A stretch of 64,000 nt of DNA from Saturnia japonica. Taxonomy: Eukaryota > Arthropoda > Insecta > Lepidoptera > Saturniidae. The stretch covers positions 13,968,001-14,032,000 of the forward strand of contig CM065326.1 of the NCBI GenBank assembly GCA_033032175.1. The letters are read 5' to 3'. Of this stretch, positions 20,270 through 32,195 are shown in pieces. Below the pieces are notes generated by a model. That model saw nothing but the letters and a program-made list of their open reading frames with translations. It searched no databases and was not told where the DNA came from. Position 1 is the stretch's first letter; each line of letters opens with the position of its first letter. Made by a program: the position numbers and the translations under genes.

Positions 20270-20478
20270 TTATTAATAAAAAGGAAATCAAACTTTTTAT
20301 TTGATTGCCAGACGTCGTATTTAAATATTATATAGCCTACGCTACTTCTACAATTAAGACGAATCAAACGACATCTTGTATATAAAAATCCATCAAGTCA
20401 TTTCGGCTTCATTGCGTACCAAAGAAATAGACATACATACGCTCGAAAACATAACCTGCCTTTTTCGCAGTCAGGTAA
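20270..20478 (+). repeat. interspersed repeat, 'TTTTCGCAGTCGGGTAAAA' family
   Basis: It shares 'gattgccagacgtcgtatttaaatattatatagcc', 'attaagacgaatc' and 'tttttcgcagtcaggtaaaa' with the copies at 23040 and 27240. Confidence 0.6.
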
Positions 20479-20814
20479 AAATTCTATAAAATTGAATATT
20501 CATTTTTATCAAAGAAATTTTATTACGTCCTCGAGAAAATTAAGACAGTAATAAATATTTCTTAAGATAAAAAAGACTGCTCGAGCCATCCGCGCAGTAG
20601 CGTGATGAAGGGTAGGCCGGGGAAGAAATTGGGCGCAGCTGGTGTGTCGAACGCATTTCATTCCGGCCTAATATGGTACCCCTATCTTTCATATACTAGT
20701 CATACACGTGGTTATGCTCGTGTAAATATTCCTATATCTTGTCCCTCAACTAACGGTTTATCTAACTTAATCGAAAAGAGAGTGCTTTAGGTCAACGATT
20801 TTGCAATTTCATTG

Positions 20815-21030
20815 ACCTACTTAAAAAAAAGCACGGATGTTACTCAATTCGAGTGTACCTATTTCTTTTATGGATGTTCAGCCAATAACTTCTTTGTTTA
20901 TGAACCGATGTGGATCATTCATTTCTTGTTGGATAGGGAATACCTCAAGGGTGGTCCCATTTTAATTTCAATAACATTGGACATTCGGGTTCGAAGTTGC
21001 ACAATACTCCTGAAAATCATTGAAATTAGA
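20815..21030 (-). repeat. interspersed repeat, 'GACTTCGATGGTTTT' family
   Basis: A reverse copy: 'tttgtttatgaaccgatgtgg', 'ctcaagggtggtcccattttaatttca', 'ctcctgaaaatcattgaaat'. Confidence 0.6.
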
Positions 21031-21155
21031 TTTCTTTTGTGTTAAAAATTGCCTTGTGTTATGATTTGTTCAATGTACATTGTACAGTTTATATATAGAT
21101 ATTTAACATCCAGACACACAACTGACAAGAAGTCACACAAATGTCAGTCATGTGC

Positions 21156-21420
21156 CTCGTTAGCCCAGTGGTTGTAAGCGCGACTGCTATGATCGAGGTC
21201 CTGAGTTCGATTCCCAGGTCGATCAAAGTGTTATTGGGTTTTTCTATGAAATTCTCAGTAACAACTCGGGGTTTGGCTTTGTGGCCGATTAATGGCAATA
21301 GGCTCGCCCCCTATTACATGGGCCTAAAAAACATACACGGCGAACTGTGGATGTACATTAGTACATCTCTGCCTAACCCTTTGGGGATACAGGCGTAATG
21401 GTATGTTATGTTATGTACAA
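21156..21420 (+). mobile_element. tRNA-derived SINE (SINE-1)
   Basis: Box A 'ttagcccagtggttgtaagc' and box B 'gagttcgattccc' are well kept. The body has 'ttctatgaaattctcagtaac', 'gattaatggcaata', 'ggcgaactgtggatgtacat' and 'ctctgcctaaccc', and the tail is a (TATGT)-type repeat near 21400. The second copy is at 26580-26840. It was probably transcribed by RNA polymerase III and mobilised by a LINE. Confidence 0.8.
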
Positions 21421-21469
21421 GGATCGCACCTACGACACTCGACTCTATAGCAGGGCTTACTACCGTTGC

Positions 21470-21720
21470 GCGTATCATAAGTGAGGAGATCCCAAAAAGA
21501 ACCAAGGTCATGTCGATACCTTAAAAATTTCTAGACTCGTTTTCTAGGGGCATGTAGCTCGTAGAACGGATGTCCAGTAGGTCTGAAGAGTTCTAGAGTG
21601 GCGGCCACGTATCGAAAGACGTGGTGTGGGTAGACCCGTCACAAGGTGGACCGATGACCAAATGAAGGTTAGGAGTCTTGCTGCATTCGAGCATCTCAGG
21701 AAGGGTAGTGGTAATCTTGT
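21470..21720 (+). pseudogene. RTE-type LINE reverse transcriptase, C-terminal fragment
   Basis: The plus strand has 'EEIPKRTKV', then 'ARRTDVQ' and 'RVLEWRPRIERRGVGRPVTR' followed by 'WTDDQMKV'. This matches the RTE-clade C-terminal order (NEEIRRRT, GHV.RR, VL.WRPR...GRP..RW.DD). Stops and a shift make it dead. It directly follows SINE-1. Confidence 0.75.
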
Positions 21721-21739
21721 GTGACGTAGCAATATTTTA

Positions 21740-21930
21740 TTACTCGACTGCGAAAAAGGAGGGTTATGTTTTTCTAATGTATATATGAGTGTATGTATGT
21801 CTATTTCTTTGGCACGCTCTGTAGCCTAAACGCCTTGATGGATTTTAGCACACGAGGTGTCGTTAGATTCGTCTTAATCGTGGTAGTGACGTAGGCTATA
21901 TAATATTTAAGTACGACCTCTAACTAACCT
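21740..21930 (-). repeat. interspersed repeat, 'TTTTCGCAGTCGGGTAAAA' family
   Basis: A reverse copy: 'cgactgcgaaaaaggagggttatgtt', 'ttgatggattttagca', 'gtgtcgttagattcgtcttaat'. Confidence 0.65.
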
Positions 21931-21949
21931 AACCTGACCAGTGCCATTG

Positions 21950-22100
21950 AACTTAGACCCCCGGAAATATTGACATTATTGTTCAATGAAAAGTGACAGC
22001 AAATGATATAATATTCATTGTTCAAATGTCAAACAGAAAATAGTCGATGATTAAAAAGTCGCTGGTCGAATTTCGATCATTGGGCGACCGCTAGTAATTA
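21950..22100 (-). repeat. interspersed repeat, inverted partner of 10235-10395
   Basis: It holds 'tcaatgaaaagtgacagcaaatgatat', 'caaatgtcaaacagaaaatagtcgat' and ends at 'gggcgaccgctagt'. Confidence 0.5.
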
Positions 22101-22136
22101 TTAACATTCAAAATTATTTAGACAGTTAAAAATATC

Positions 22137-22262
22137 GTTACACCTGTTCGAGTTTCTTGCCGGCTTTTCTCGATACCTAACTGGAATGTTTGTCTTAACC
22201 GATAGTTAGTATTTTAACATTCATAAGTGCCTTCTTAGGACCTTAAATTGAATAAAGTACTT
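22137..22262 (+). repeat. LINE-X 3' UTR fragment
   Basis: 'cgagtttcttgccggcttttctcgat' and 'aagtgccttcttaggaccttaaattgaataaag' match 4540-4665 and 25675-25802. Confidence 0.55.
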
Positions 22263-23039
22263 TTGGTTGTTGTTTCGACCCTTGTTACTAAAATCATCGC
22301 TTGAGGATATAAACGCCTTTGAAGTATTAGAACGTTAAATATCTGGGCCATTGAGTCAGTATGCGGGTAAAGCGCAATGAACGGTCATATACGGGCTTAT
22401 AACTTTCCATTTACTTATAGGGGCGTCATCTTATTTTTTATCACCGAATCAGTATTATTAACATACAATTAACAATTAATACAAAGAGATTGGCCAAATG
22501 TGAGCCGGAATCGCGTTTCGAAGGTCCCGACCGGCACTAACGTAATACATTATCAACATTTTGAGTTTTCTATCATTTATCGGGACCCCGGAACAAACAT
22601 AGAAGTGCTTAGCGACAGATTTTCAACTTGTAGTTAACTAGAAGGGCATTAGAAAATATTATACTACTATGCTTTGATTTTGTAATGTTTTTCTTAACCG
22701 AAAGTTCAAGTTTTATAGTAGGACTCACACCTGCGCATTTCGACGCGATTTCCGAACACTAGCGTGAGCAACTGTCGAATTGATGATGTCGAAATAATCT
22801 TTTAGAGCCGGTATTTAATATAGTCTTCAGACATACCGCGAGTAAATCTTACTTATATCTACTATGCCTTTTAAATCAGAAGATAATAGCGTCTGAGCTA
22901 ACTTCACTAATTACTTTTCAAAATTGTAGGCCTACTTCTATAAACAATAGTATAAAATCATCAACAACAAATCGACACTACGTTGAATTATGACCAATTA
23001 ATTAAGTTATTAATTTTAACAAGCTGAACTATTAAAATG
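22263..23039. other. intergenic, no feature recognised
   Basis: No gene, RNA or repeat recognised. Confidence 0.4.
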
Positions 23040-23250
23040 GAAACAAAAATCTCGACGGCAAGAAAAACACTTGACAAAAAAAAAATTTTTGATTTCTATT
23101 TGATTCCTAGCCGTCGAACTTAAATAATATATAGCCTATGTCACTCCCACAATTAAGACGAATCTAACGACACCTCGAATACTAAAATCCATCAAGCCAT
23201 TTAGGCTACAGAACGTGACAAAGAAATAGACAAACATATAAACGCTCGTG
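23040..23250 (+). repeat. interspersed repeat, 'TTTTCGCAGTCGGGTAAAA' family
   Basis: A copy of the 20270 repeat, running from 'aaaaatctcgacggcaagaaaaacacttgac' to 'cgtgacaaagaaatagac'. Confidence 0.6.
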
Positions 23251-24890
23251 TAAAAATGTGCTACGAATTTTAAATTCTACGCTATTCTTCTTGCGATGGT
23301 ACTTGCATTAGATTTTTTTTCTACCACTTGAAAAAAATTTATAAATGAGAAGCTAAGAGTCGATTTACAAGTGTATGGTCGTCTCATACAGCGACCATAT
23401 TCAGAGTAATTTCGCGTCACATTTGTGTCAACACGACACAGCTGTGTGCGGACTGCGCAGGTGTGGATCGCGCCGCCCAACGAATAAATTGTTCTAATAA
23501 CATCTACGTACCCCACCAAATTGTTTTCTTAGAACATATTATATTCTTTATTGCACAAAAAAGTACAAATAGAGGACTTAATGCTAAGCATCCTCTACCA
23601 TTCTTTCAGGGGAACAAGAGAAAGGTATGTGCAAGGTTTGTATAATATTTAGTAAAATAAATCTAGCTAATAATGTAATACTAATTACTACAGTTTTTAT
23701 TTTATCTGGCTAGGATGGTGGAAATTTGCATTCGGGTTCCTTTTACACTGTGGATGAGCACTAAGATAGGATTATTAGAAATTACACCCCTTAAGTGGTT
23801 AAAAAAGGGATGAAAGTTTGTATGAAAATCTGTCATTTTTGAAGATAGACCAATGAAAACTGGTATCAACTGGTAACAAAAACTCAAACCGGGAGTTGAG
23901 AACTTTTGGAAAATTGTTTACACTTTATATATGTTGAAAATAATAAATAACAATATACCATAAAAAGTAATTTAAAAATAGTTTTTAATTGAAATGAAAA
24001 ATAAGACAAAAAAGCGACATTATGAACCCGTGACGTCACCATTCATTTTTTATATCATTTTGTATGATAACAGTGACAAGAGTAAACGTTCATATTTCCT
24101 GAATGTTGACGTTACGTTTACTAATCGGCGTTTGAAATCGCGTGACTTACAGACAAAAAATATTAATTTTCCAAAGGGATAAATAGATAAATAAACTATA
24201 ACCTTTTAAAGAATTGTATTTTTTTTGGCTTATTATCAATAGACCCATGTTACTCAATAATTTACATTAATTTTCAAACATACAGTCAACTCGCGGATCA
24301 CGACGCGAGCAAAAGTGCGAATAAAGCGCTAGTTGGTATTTATAGTATTTTTTATACTTTGTGTAAAACTATCGACATTTTTATGAGGAATAAATTAATT
24401 TTTCAAATTGCAATATAGCCTATGTTACTCGCTGATACCCGTAGCTTTATATTAGTGAAAGAATTCTTAAAATCGATCTTGTAGTTTTTAAGTTTATCTA
24501 TTAGAAACAAAAAAACAAATCTTTCCTATTTAGAATATTGGCACAAATAAAATTATATTAAGAATCTTCTATCAGTCAAGTTCTAACACAGCATTTATAG
24601 ATAACACTTTATTTTCAAGATGTCTTCAAGAATTTATCCCATAAATAAGCAGGTGTGTAAATTCAGTTATTTCATGAAAAGTTGTAGTAAATCAGCATGG
24701 CAACTGAAAGGCGTCAATGTTAAAAATAATCGAAATGTTATTCAGTTACATTGTTTTCGAATGTGTGCCCAGCTTTGTAAACAAATGGCGCGTGCGGCGC
24801 AGCGTTCATGTTTTTAACATATGGTACATTGCCAGACGTCTGGTGAGACTCAAGCGATTTCTTACTAAAGAAACTTCTAGAATACCGAAG
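23251..24890. other. intergenic with one repeat fragment at 23705-23845
   Basis: 23705-23845 is a piece of the 4685-type repeat ('gggttccttttacactgtggatgagcactaa'). The open frames at 23277-23519, 24620-24817 and 24717-24965 are not protein-like. A TGACGTCAC motif lies near 24030. Confidence 0.4.
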
Positions 24891-25275
24891 ACTTCATTAA
24901 AAATATTAACATCTGCCCGCGGCTTCGTCTGCACAAACTTCAGATTTGCGTTTGTACCGGGATAAAAAGTATTCTATGTGATAATCCGTTCAGCCATTTC
25001 TGCGTGAAGAATCAAAGATATCTATTGACTAGTTGTGCCCCACGGTTTCACCCGTGTTAATTTTATACGACAAACATCACCAACGCACCCGTGTAGGCAA
25101 TTTGTTTTACTTCGTGTAAAACTATCGATATTTTTATGAGGAATAAATTAATTTTTCAAATTATAATATACCTTATGTTACTCGCTGATACGGTAGCTTT
25201 ATACTGGTGAAAGAATTTTTAAAATCGGTCCAGTAGTTTTTGATTTTTTCCCTTACAAACAAAAAATCAAATCTT
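24891..25275 (+). repeat. nested ends of CTAGCTGTG-type repeats
   Basis: 24905-25010 holds 'ctgcccgcggcttcgtctgc' and 'ccgggataaaaagtattctatg'. At 25030 'ctagttgtgccccacggtttcacccg' begins another element that runs through 'ctatcgatatttttatgagg' and 'tgaaagaatttttaaaatcggtccagtag'. That second stretch also occurs at 24365-24480. Confidence 0.5.
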
Positions 25276-25359
25276 TTCTCTTTATAATATTGGTATAGTT
25301 AGATTAAGGAGATACTTAATAATTCTTGAAGTACAATAATAGTTAGTTTGATAAAAATA

Positions 25360-25435
25360 AAACGTCGGCAAAGGATTGAACCCTGGACAGCAAGGTATGC
25401 GGGCCGTCTGCGCACCGTGATACAAGTTTATTGTA
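25360..25435 (-). repeat. tRNA-derived SINE head, degenerate
   Basis: On the minus strand 'tatcacggtgcgcagacgg' is box A-like and 'cagggttcaatcctttg' contains box B GGTTCAATCC. It lacks a tRNA-like acceptor stem, so it is read as a SINE head and not a gene. Confidence 0.45.
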
Positions 25436-25674
25436 AACAAGTGTGTAAATGGAGATAAAAGTGTCCCTCATGACGGTGGGCAGAGTGTTATTACGAGCGA
25501 ATGCGGGCGGCTCTACAAAGTACAGACAGCAAAACAAAGCGCTTAAAAAATGTTTTTGTTCATATGCAAAACCTGATGAAATTTTAACCACTATGGTCTA
25601 ACCATATAGCTCAGGTTGTTGTAAATTTGTCGGTAAATTTACTTTCATCGTTGGCTAATACCGTCACATAATTA

Positions 25675-25802
25675 GATCGATCGAGTTTCTTGCCGGTTCT
25701 ACTCGATGATTGGGATGTGTTCCGAAAGGGTGGTAGTAGAATGTTTTGACGGTTATATATACCCGCTTAGGGTCTAAATTGATTAAAGAAATATTTTATT
25801 TT
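25675..25802 (+). repeat. LINE-X 3' UTR fragment
   Basis: 'gatcgagtttcttgccggttctactcgatgattgggatgtgttccgaa' and 'taaattgattaaagaaatatttt' match the other family tails. Confidence 0.55.
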
Positions 25803-25994
25803 GTTTCTGATATTTTAAAGATTGACGGCTCACCTGATGATAGTAAGTGGCAATAGTAAACGGCGTGGTTCTGTGGCTGCCTTGTTTCGAAAGGCGGTGA
25901 AGTAAAAAAGAAGTGCTGAAAAAAGTTCAAATTTTAAAGATTAATTTATTGCAGATATGACTGAGAATTAATCGTTTTAGTTAATTCAAATGTA

Positions 25995-26280
25995 GCTGTG
26001 CCTGCGAAAAGTTTCGAGCGGAACCCTAATTATTTTTCTAAAATAAAAGTAGCCTAAGTGACCCCTCATTACATCAGCTGTCTGCTAGTGAAAGTCCCAA
26101 CATAATCGGTCGTACCGTTTCGGCGATTACCCAGAACAAACAGATAGACAGACAGACATAAATTTTAAAAATTGTTTTTTTCTTTTAAGTACCATATATA
26201 CTTTCATATGTATTTAGTAAAAAGCTGTTATTTTGACATTACAAACAGACACTATAATTTTATTATTTGTATAGATTTGA
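25995..26280 (+). repeat. CTAGCTGTG-family repeat, partial
   Basis: Shared with 50520-50768: 'cggaaccctaattatttttctaaaataaaagtagcctaagt', 'cgtttcggcgattacccagaacaaacagata', then 'gctgttattttgacattacaaacagacac'. The CTAGCTGTG end is missing. Confidence 0.6.
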
Positions 26281-26579
26281 TTTTTGATTATTTTGCTGAC
26301 GTTACTGCCGCCCGTATGCGGCTACGCTGAGATATTTGTTTATAAGTAACCATTGGATACATTCACAGAAGAGAAAATGTATATTATATTTTTTTAGTTA
26401 AAATTTGGCCCTAAAATGCCCTAGAAGAGAAGTCCCCAAATTGTTTTGTCTCATCGACAAATGGCAATGTGTCTCAGTTTGAGTAGACCCTATGACCCCT
26501 GAACCCCTGGCTCTCCTGCTTACCTGATATTAATATTTTGCAAATTCATCAACTTCAAATGTATTTTTGATAGGTGAAC

Positions 26580-26840
26580 TATTTCATTAGTCTAGTGGTC
26601 GTAAACGCGACTTCTATGATCCAGGTCCTAGGTTCGATTCCCAGGTCGAGCAAACTGTTATTGGATTATTCTATGAAATTCTCAGTAGCAGCTCGGAGTT
26701 TCGCTTTGTGCTCGATTAATGGCAATAAGCTCCCCCCTACTACATGGGACCTAACATAGACGGCGAACTGTGGATATACATTAGTACACCTCTGCCTAAC
26801 TCTTCGGGGAAACAGGCGTGCTGGTATGTATGTATGTAAG
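26580..26840 (+). mobile_element. tRNA-derived SINE (SINE-1), second copy
   Basis: It aligns with 21156-21420 from the head to the (TATG)n tail at 26823-26838. Box B 'aggttcgattccc' is intact; the box A side is mutated ('tagtctagtggtcgtaaac'). Confidence 0.75.
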
Positions 26841-27239
26841 ATATAGTGCTACACACTTATTCAATTTGTTTTCATTTTTTTTTACTTCGTATGTCGTTTT
26901 TTATTTAATTTAGTTGCTATGTAGGTATATTTTAAGTAGGTAATATTCGTATATGTGGTTTATTCCATTCATGGGAAGCCAAAATTCAAGTCACGACCTG
27001 CTTAAATAAGATCCCTTATCGTGCCATTTAAATACCTTGGATCGGCAATTTTTTTCCCCTGAAGTGGACCCAGGAGTACGATGTAGACCACTGTGGGAAT
27101 CACTGCCCTAGAAAGACACGCTATGGGCAATGCTACCCTGACTTTGTATCATACACGTAAAAATCCCGTCAAAGTGACTCTACTTTCTCGCTTAGAGCCA
27201 AAGTATGGCTACTATCAATTCGTACAACCACATTTAATA
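26841..27239. other. intergenic, no feature recognised
   Basis: No gene. The stretch near 27085-27110 ('agaccactgtgggaatcactgccctaga') resembles a common repeat phrase but could not be assigned. Confidence 0.35.
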
Positions 27240-27480
27240 TTGGATTTAAATTGATTGACCTACAAAAAAAAAATACATAAAAAGGATACAAAAAACCAAA
27301 CCGCAACACTTGACTAATAAAATATATTCTTCGATTTTTCCTTTTTTTTATTCCCAGATGTCGTACTTAAATATTATTTGGCCTATGTCACTCCCATAAT
27401 TAAGACGAATCTAACGACATCTCGTATGCTAAAATCTATCAAGCCGTTTCAAGATAGAAAAACATAGCCCTCCTATAAAC
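27240..27480 (+). repeat. interspersed repeat, 'TTTTCGCAGTCGGGTAAAA' family
   Basis: 'tcactcccataattaagacgaatctaacgacatctcg' and 'atcaagccgttt' match the other copies. Confidence 0.6.
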
Positions 27481-27721
27481 AGTAAAGCCGTTAAAATCTA
27501 GCTCTGTTCTCATTATCACGACGCTCTCAGCCCAACCCTCCACGTCGGAGCCGGCGTGATGATAAACCATGAAACAATTCGGGCAACAATAGGTTATGCG
27601 GGCGTCCCCCATAGCTTGGTTTATCTTGTTATATCAGTTTTTCTGAACGATGCAACGCCCTAGAGATGCTGGTACGATGTACGTTTCAATGTTTGGATTT
27701 TATTTAAAATCTACATATACA

Positions 27722-28012
27722 AATAATAAAATTGAGGTGTGTCTGTTTGTATGTCAATATAACAACTTTTAAAAGTAGCCTAAATTACTCTTTATAACAT
27801 CAGCTTCATTTTAATTATTTACGGTTTATACAGTACCTAGAGAAACAAAAAGTTTTTTTTTTTTAATTATTTTTCTCTGTCTGTCTGTTTGTTCATGGTA
27901 ATCTCCGAAACGGTTGGATCGATTTTGAAGGGGCTTTCACTGGCAGATAGCTGATGTTATAAGGAGCAATTTAGGCTACTTTTATTTTAGAAAAAGATTT
28001 AGGGGTCCGCTT
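27722..28012 (-). repeat. CTAGCTGTG-family repeat, partial
   Basis: A reverse copy: 'gtctgtctgtttgtt', 'gtaatctccgaaacggttgg', 'tgatgttataaggagcaatttaggctacttttattttagaaaaag'. The CTAGCTGTG end is missing. Confidence 0.6.
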
Positions 28013-28194
28013 AAATATAATAAACTATAGTAGCGGTGTCCAATACCGCACGTTTCCCTTCGCCATCGCGTTGCCGCATACGCAATTCCACGCGGACGAA
28101 CAAATAGACACTGAGTTTCAATTTCAATTATAGATACCATGTGGGGAAATTTACTTAATGTCATAATGTGAACTAGCGGTCGCGTAATGGTCGA

Positions 28195-28430
28195 AATTCA
28201 ACCAGAATTTGTTAATTGTTTGGCGGACATGTTTTCATTTTAATTTATAAATTTATGTTATTTCACCCTAAATTATGTGATTTTGGCTGCATTTTACGTG
28301 CTGTAGTTTGATTATTGTGTACAAGTGAAGTGAATTATAAATAATAACTAAAAACAAGAATTTTAAGTTGTCCAAAAACTTTCTGGACGATTTTAACAAG
28401 GGAGCTGCCATCTTGTTAGATGCTGAATTG
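28195..28430 (+). mobile_element. GGCG retroposon copy, 3' truncated
   Basis: It starts 'attgtttggcggacatg' and runs to 'aacaagggagctgccatcttgttaga'. It is preceded by a fragment of the 10235-type repeat (28172-28205). Confidence 0.65.
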
Positions 28431-28546
28431 AAAATTACAAGAATAATGAAATAAATATTCTATTTACGTGACATTCGCAGAATTGTGGATGAAACAAATT
28501 GCAAGGACTAAAAAAAAGAAAATAAATCTTTCAATGCAGAATTTAA

Positions 28547-28562
28547 AAAGTGTGTGTGTGTG
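28547..28562. repeat. (GT)n microsatellite
   Basis: A short run of about seven GT repeats. Confidence 0.8.
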
Positions 28563-28879
28563 TCAGCTCCGTTTTCTCCTTATGTACGATTGTCATGGGA
28601 TAAATATAAAATAATAATAAAAGAAATCGCGCCATTTTCAACAAATATAATAAAGAATAAACAAAACTATACGTTTAATTGAAGAAATCGAAAAAATTGA
28701 ATAATTCTAGGCTTAGTTACTAGATAGCGCATAAATCTGATATTTACCAAGAAGCAATGACATTTTGACAGAAAACGTAATGCTTTTTTAAATTTCACTT
28801 CTCATAAAAATCCTATACCGGGGTTCGTATATAAAAATTGATTCATACGGAGTAAACTCAAAAAAATAGCAAACGTCAA

Positions 28880-29120
28880 AAGCAAAGGTCTTAACCGCGA
28901 ATACATTCGGCACGGTCCCGCCAATGACGTATGTCTATTCCTTGGAAAGCAATTTGAAAAACGAACTCTTCCGACCGCGACCCGCGAGTGTTGTTGACGT
29001 GCGCGACACAGTTTTTACTCATAATCGACTATGTTAAGCACAATCGCGCGGGAATACCGCATAATCGAGCTGTCAGACACACGCCGACGCGCCGAGGCGC
29101 AGGAAAGCAAAAGTTTGATT
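28880..29120. promoter_or_regulatory. CpG-rich block, possible regulatory region
   Basis: It is much richer in CpG than its flanks ('gaccgcgacccgcgagtg', 'cacgccgacgcgccgaggcgc'), with no recognised repeat and no open frame. Regulatory function is inferred from composition only. Confidence 0.25.
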
Positions 29121-29924
29121 AAAAGCGAACCAATCAACTAAACTGTTGTGCTCGATTTTACCTAGATAATATTTTCGTTTAGGGATGTTACCGTTTCGTA
29201 TATCGATGTTCTAAACTTTTTATATTTATTAGACATTACTCGGAATTGAAACTTTAGTAATAATTAGTTTAAAGTAACCTAATATGATATGATGACAGTT
29301 AGTTCGAAAGGTAACATAAAAAATTATCAACTCATACAAGAAATAGTGCCCAAAACGCTATATTTATCCATATTAATTGGGTCTAAAAATCGTAGCTCCT
29401 GTTAAAAAGTCATATTTACATTAGATTTAGGTACACCCAAAGCGACTGTGTGCACACAATTTAATGACATTGTGAAGAAAAGGTTATCTTTTTAATATAA
29501 TAACGCGTTAGAAAGAAAACTTGTAATTCAAAAGGTTTTATTTGTATCAGACTGAATATAAACAAATTATTATGTTTTAAAAATCACACATCCGATTAAT
29601 TTGTGTCTTGTATGTGACAGTTTTGAGGCTCAATATTAGATAATTGTAACTAATTCATTAATTAACGATGGCATTGTACATACAACAACTTTTTTTTTAA
29701 TAAATTTAAATGATCATTTTATTCAAGTAGGAATTACATAACTCATAAATCAAAATTATTTTATTTTATTCAGACCTTATAATTAATTACAATAAAATAA
29801 TAGAAGGATTGGAAAAGGATAATCAACAAAGTTCATTTTAAATTTGAAAAATTAAATAAATAAATATTTATTTTGTTACATTAAGTCTAACATAAATTGT
29901 CTTATTATTCGAATTGTATTTTAA
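29121..29924. other. AT-rich intergenic
   Basis: No gene, RNA or repeat recognised. Confidence 0.4.
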
Positions 29925-30150
29925 TTAAATGGTGTCCAGTTCCATAGTATCTTCCGGTAATGTCTGAATCGGAACTTCAGTTATCAGTGGCTTATGATAA
30001 CTAAAATATGATACGAAAAGTTTTGTATTAACAGCGTTGAGATATCGTACAAATACAGCATCTATGGTAGTGCCATGTCGTGTTGTCGAAATCAGAGGAT
30101 TATTATTCAAGGCTAAATTCAAGTCATTTTGGAGGAAATCAATAAGTGGT
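29925..30150 (-). pseudogene. transposon-encoded endonuclease, C-terminal fragment
   Basis: The minus strand encodes 'LIDFLQNDLNLALNNNPLIS', then 'TTRHGTTIDAVFVRYLN', then 'SYFSYHKPLITEVPI'. This order (DFL...L..NP..STT..GTTID..F.RY....SYFSYH.P..) is known to me from the end of endonuclease-like proteins encoded by insect mobile elements, including Helitron-associated ones. It ends at a stop. Upstream the frame breaks at about 30125-30230. Which element it came from is not settled. Confidence 0.5.
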
Positions 30151-31019
30151 CTTCTCCTCTACCAAGATATTCTCCTCCAGCTGTTGTATATGGCCATAAT
30201 ATTCTTTTCAGGAAATGAATGATGTCGTCCATTTTTTTTTTATTTGGAGTAATGTAAATTACCATCAATACAATTTTGTTGCCATCTTCCATTTAAGGTT
30301 GGTCATTTTTTAAATATTTTTAATGATTTCTTAATTTATTATTCACTTTTCATTTTTATCAAAAAAAAAATCATTAAATTTATTTAGTTATTTTTATAAA
30401 TATTTATTATTTATTCAATTTAATAGCAAATATTAAAAATTAATATTATAATTTGATGTTCAATTTTAATTTTTATCACAAACTTTTTATTAAAAGTTTT
30501 ATTAAATTTCTTTCTTTATTTTGTAAATATTAAATAACCAATAATAAGTATTTAACATTAATAATTTAATAATATTTAGTGTTAATTATATTAAATAAAA
30601 GTATTTTAATTTATATCAATAAATAATACATACGGATAGTTAACCTCAATTATATTGGAGCACTTGAGAAAGTATATAAGCACAATTTTTTTCACTAATA
30701 TTCACAAATAGTAAGTAATATCAATCAAAATATTCAATTTAAATCACTACTGAATATAATTTATTAGCACATATATAATTCGCACTTGTATGAAACTAAA
30801 ACACGTGTTGGGAATGTATAAACTAGAAACATGTTGATAATTATTATATATATGAAAACAGTGATCAGAGGTGACGAGCGTACCAACATGCGCGACTAAT
30901 ATCGAGGTTCAATTTCTATTTTGTTGGTAGCTTTTTTTTCGAGACTTAATGAGCGGTTAAGCAGACAACTTCATACTGTTAATTTTGTGTCACAGATGCG
31001 CACGCATCTTAAAATTTCA
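30151..31019. other. extremely AT-rich stretch
   Basis: 30230-30830 is nearly all A and T. No gene or known repeat was seen. Confidence 0.4.
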
Positions 31020-31285
31020 CTCTCATAATTTTTTCATAACGCGCCTAAAGAAGTATAACTTCAAAAACACATAAGAATTGATAACCCCCATATTTTTTGA
31101 AGTCGATTAAAAATAATTGAACATCGATAAGAACAAAGCTCAGCCCTAGTGTTGTGTGAACACTCAGGTGGTTCCATTTAAATGTCATGCTGTATAGAGT
31201 ACACTATAAACACGGACCCGGATCTATATGGAGGCGTTTGTTGAGGCTTAGCCCAAATATACTCTATCAATATTTCTACATATAT

Positions 31286-31607
31286 CTACTTCTTGTTTTG
31301 GCGCCGCAAAAAGAACTTGCCAGTGTCAATGTTTCTACGCCTTCGTAAAATTTACCAACATACAAAGTGGGGTCTTCTGACAAGATCGTGGCTTTCTTGT
31401 CAGAACTATCTAGAGGGTTTTTGTGACATCCCAAAATGCATGTTTTCCGCTTTATATTTATAATTCACTTCACTTATGCAGAACAAACAAACTATATCAC
31501 GCAAAATGACCACCAATGTTACGTAATATAGGGTCAAAAAACCTAAGTTAATGAATTAAAAATAAAAACCACAACATGCCACTGTAAGATCCTGCGAAAA
31601 ACTCCTC
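31286..31607 (-). mobile_element. GGCG retroposon, complete copy with target-site duplications
   Basis: A 322-bp minus-orientation copy, from 'cttgttttggcgccgc' at the left to 'cctgcgaaaaactcctc' at the right. It is flanked by the direct repeat CTACATATAT at 31276-31285 and 31608-31617. Confidence 0.8.
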
Positions 31608-31844
31608 CTACATATATATCTCCGTTTGTAGTGATATTTACTTTTGGGTTTGTCATCAAACGTTACACCGAATTGTAGTTGAAAAGTGTTGTGAAATCTT
31701 AGAATGGTTCTAAGAATTTTTAACCGTTCACCAAGCAAAATCTTTTGCCAAGGCCCTGTTGAATTTTTTTTCCTTTGCGCCCTCTACCTGTTTTATTAGA
31801 CCTAAAAACAGTACCGTCTTTTATAATAACTATTAACTATTTAA

Positions 31845-31962
31845 ACAATTAATAAAATTGAAGTGTTTGTTTGTAATGTCAAAATAACAGATTTTTTACT
31901 AAATGCATATGAAAGTACATATATACAGTACTTAAAGCGAAAACCCTATTTTTTTACCCGAC
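31845..31962 (-). repeat. CTAGCTGTG-family repeat, end fragment
   Basis: 'attaataaaattgaagtgtttgtttgtaatgtcaaaataaca' and 'aatgcatatgaaagtacatata' match 58258-58345. Confidence 0.6.
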
Positions 31963-32195
31963 TGCGATAAAGGTGGCTTATGTTTTTCGTGTCAATGTAT
32001 TATGTCTATTTCTTTGGCACGCTCTGTGGCCATAACGGCTTGATGGATTTTAGTATTCGAGGTGTCGTTAGATTCGTCTTAATTGTGGGAGTGACATAGG
32101 CTATAATATATTTAAGTAGGATTTTGGGAATCAGATAAAAAGCAAAACTAGATTGACGTGTTTTTGTTGCAGTCTGATTTTTTTTCCTTTCCTTT
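31955..32195 (-). repeat. interspersed repeat, 'TTTTCGCAGTCGGGTAAAA' family
   Basis: A reverse copy: 'acccgactgcgataaaggtgg', 'ttggcacgctctgtgg', 'attcgaggtgtcgttagattcgtcttaattgtggg'. Confidence 0.65.
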
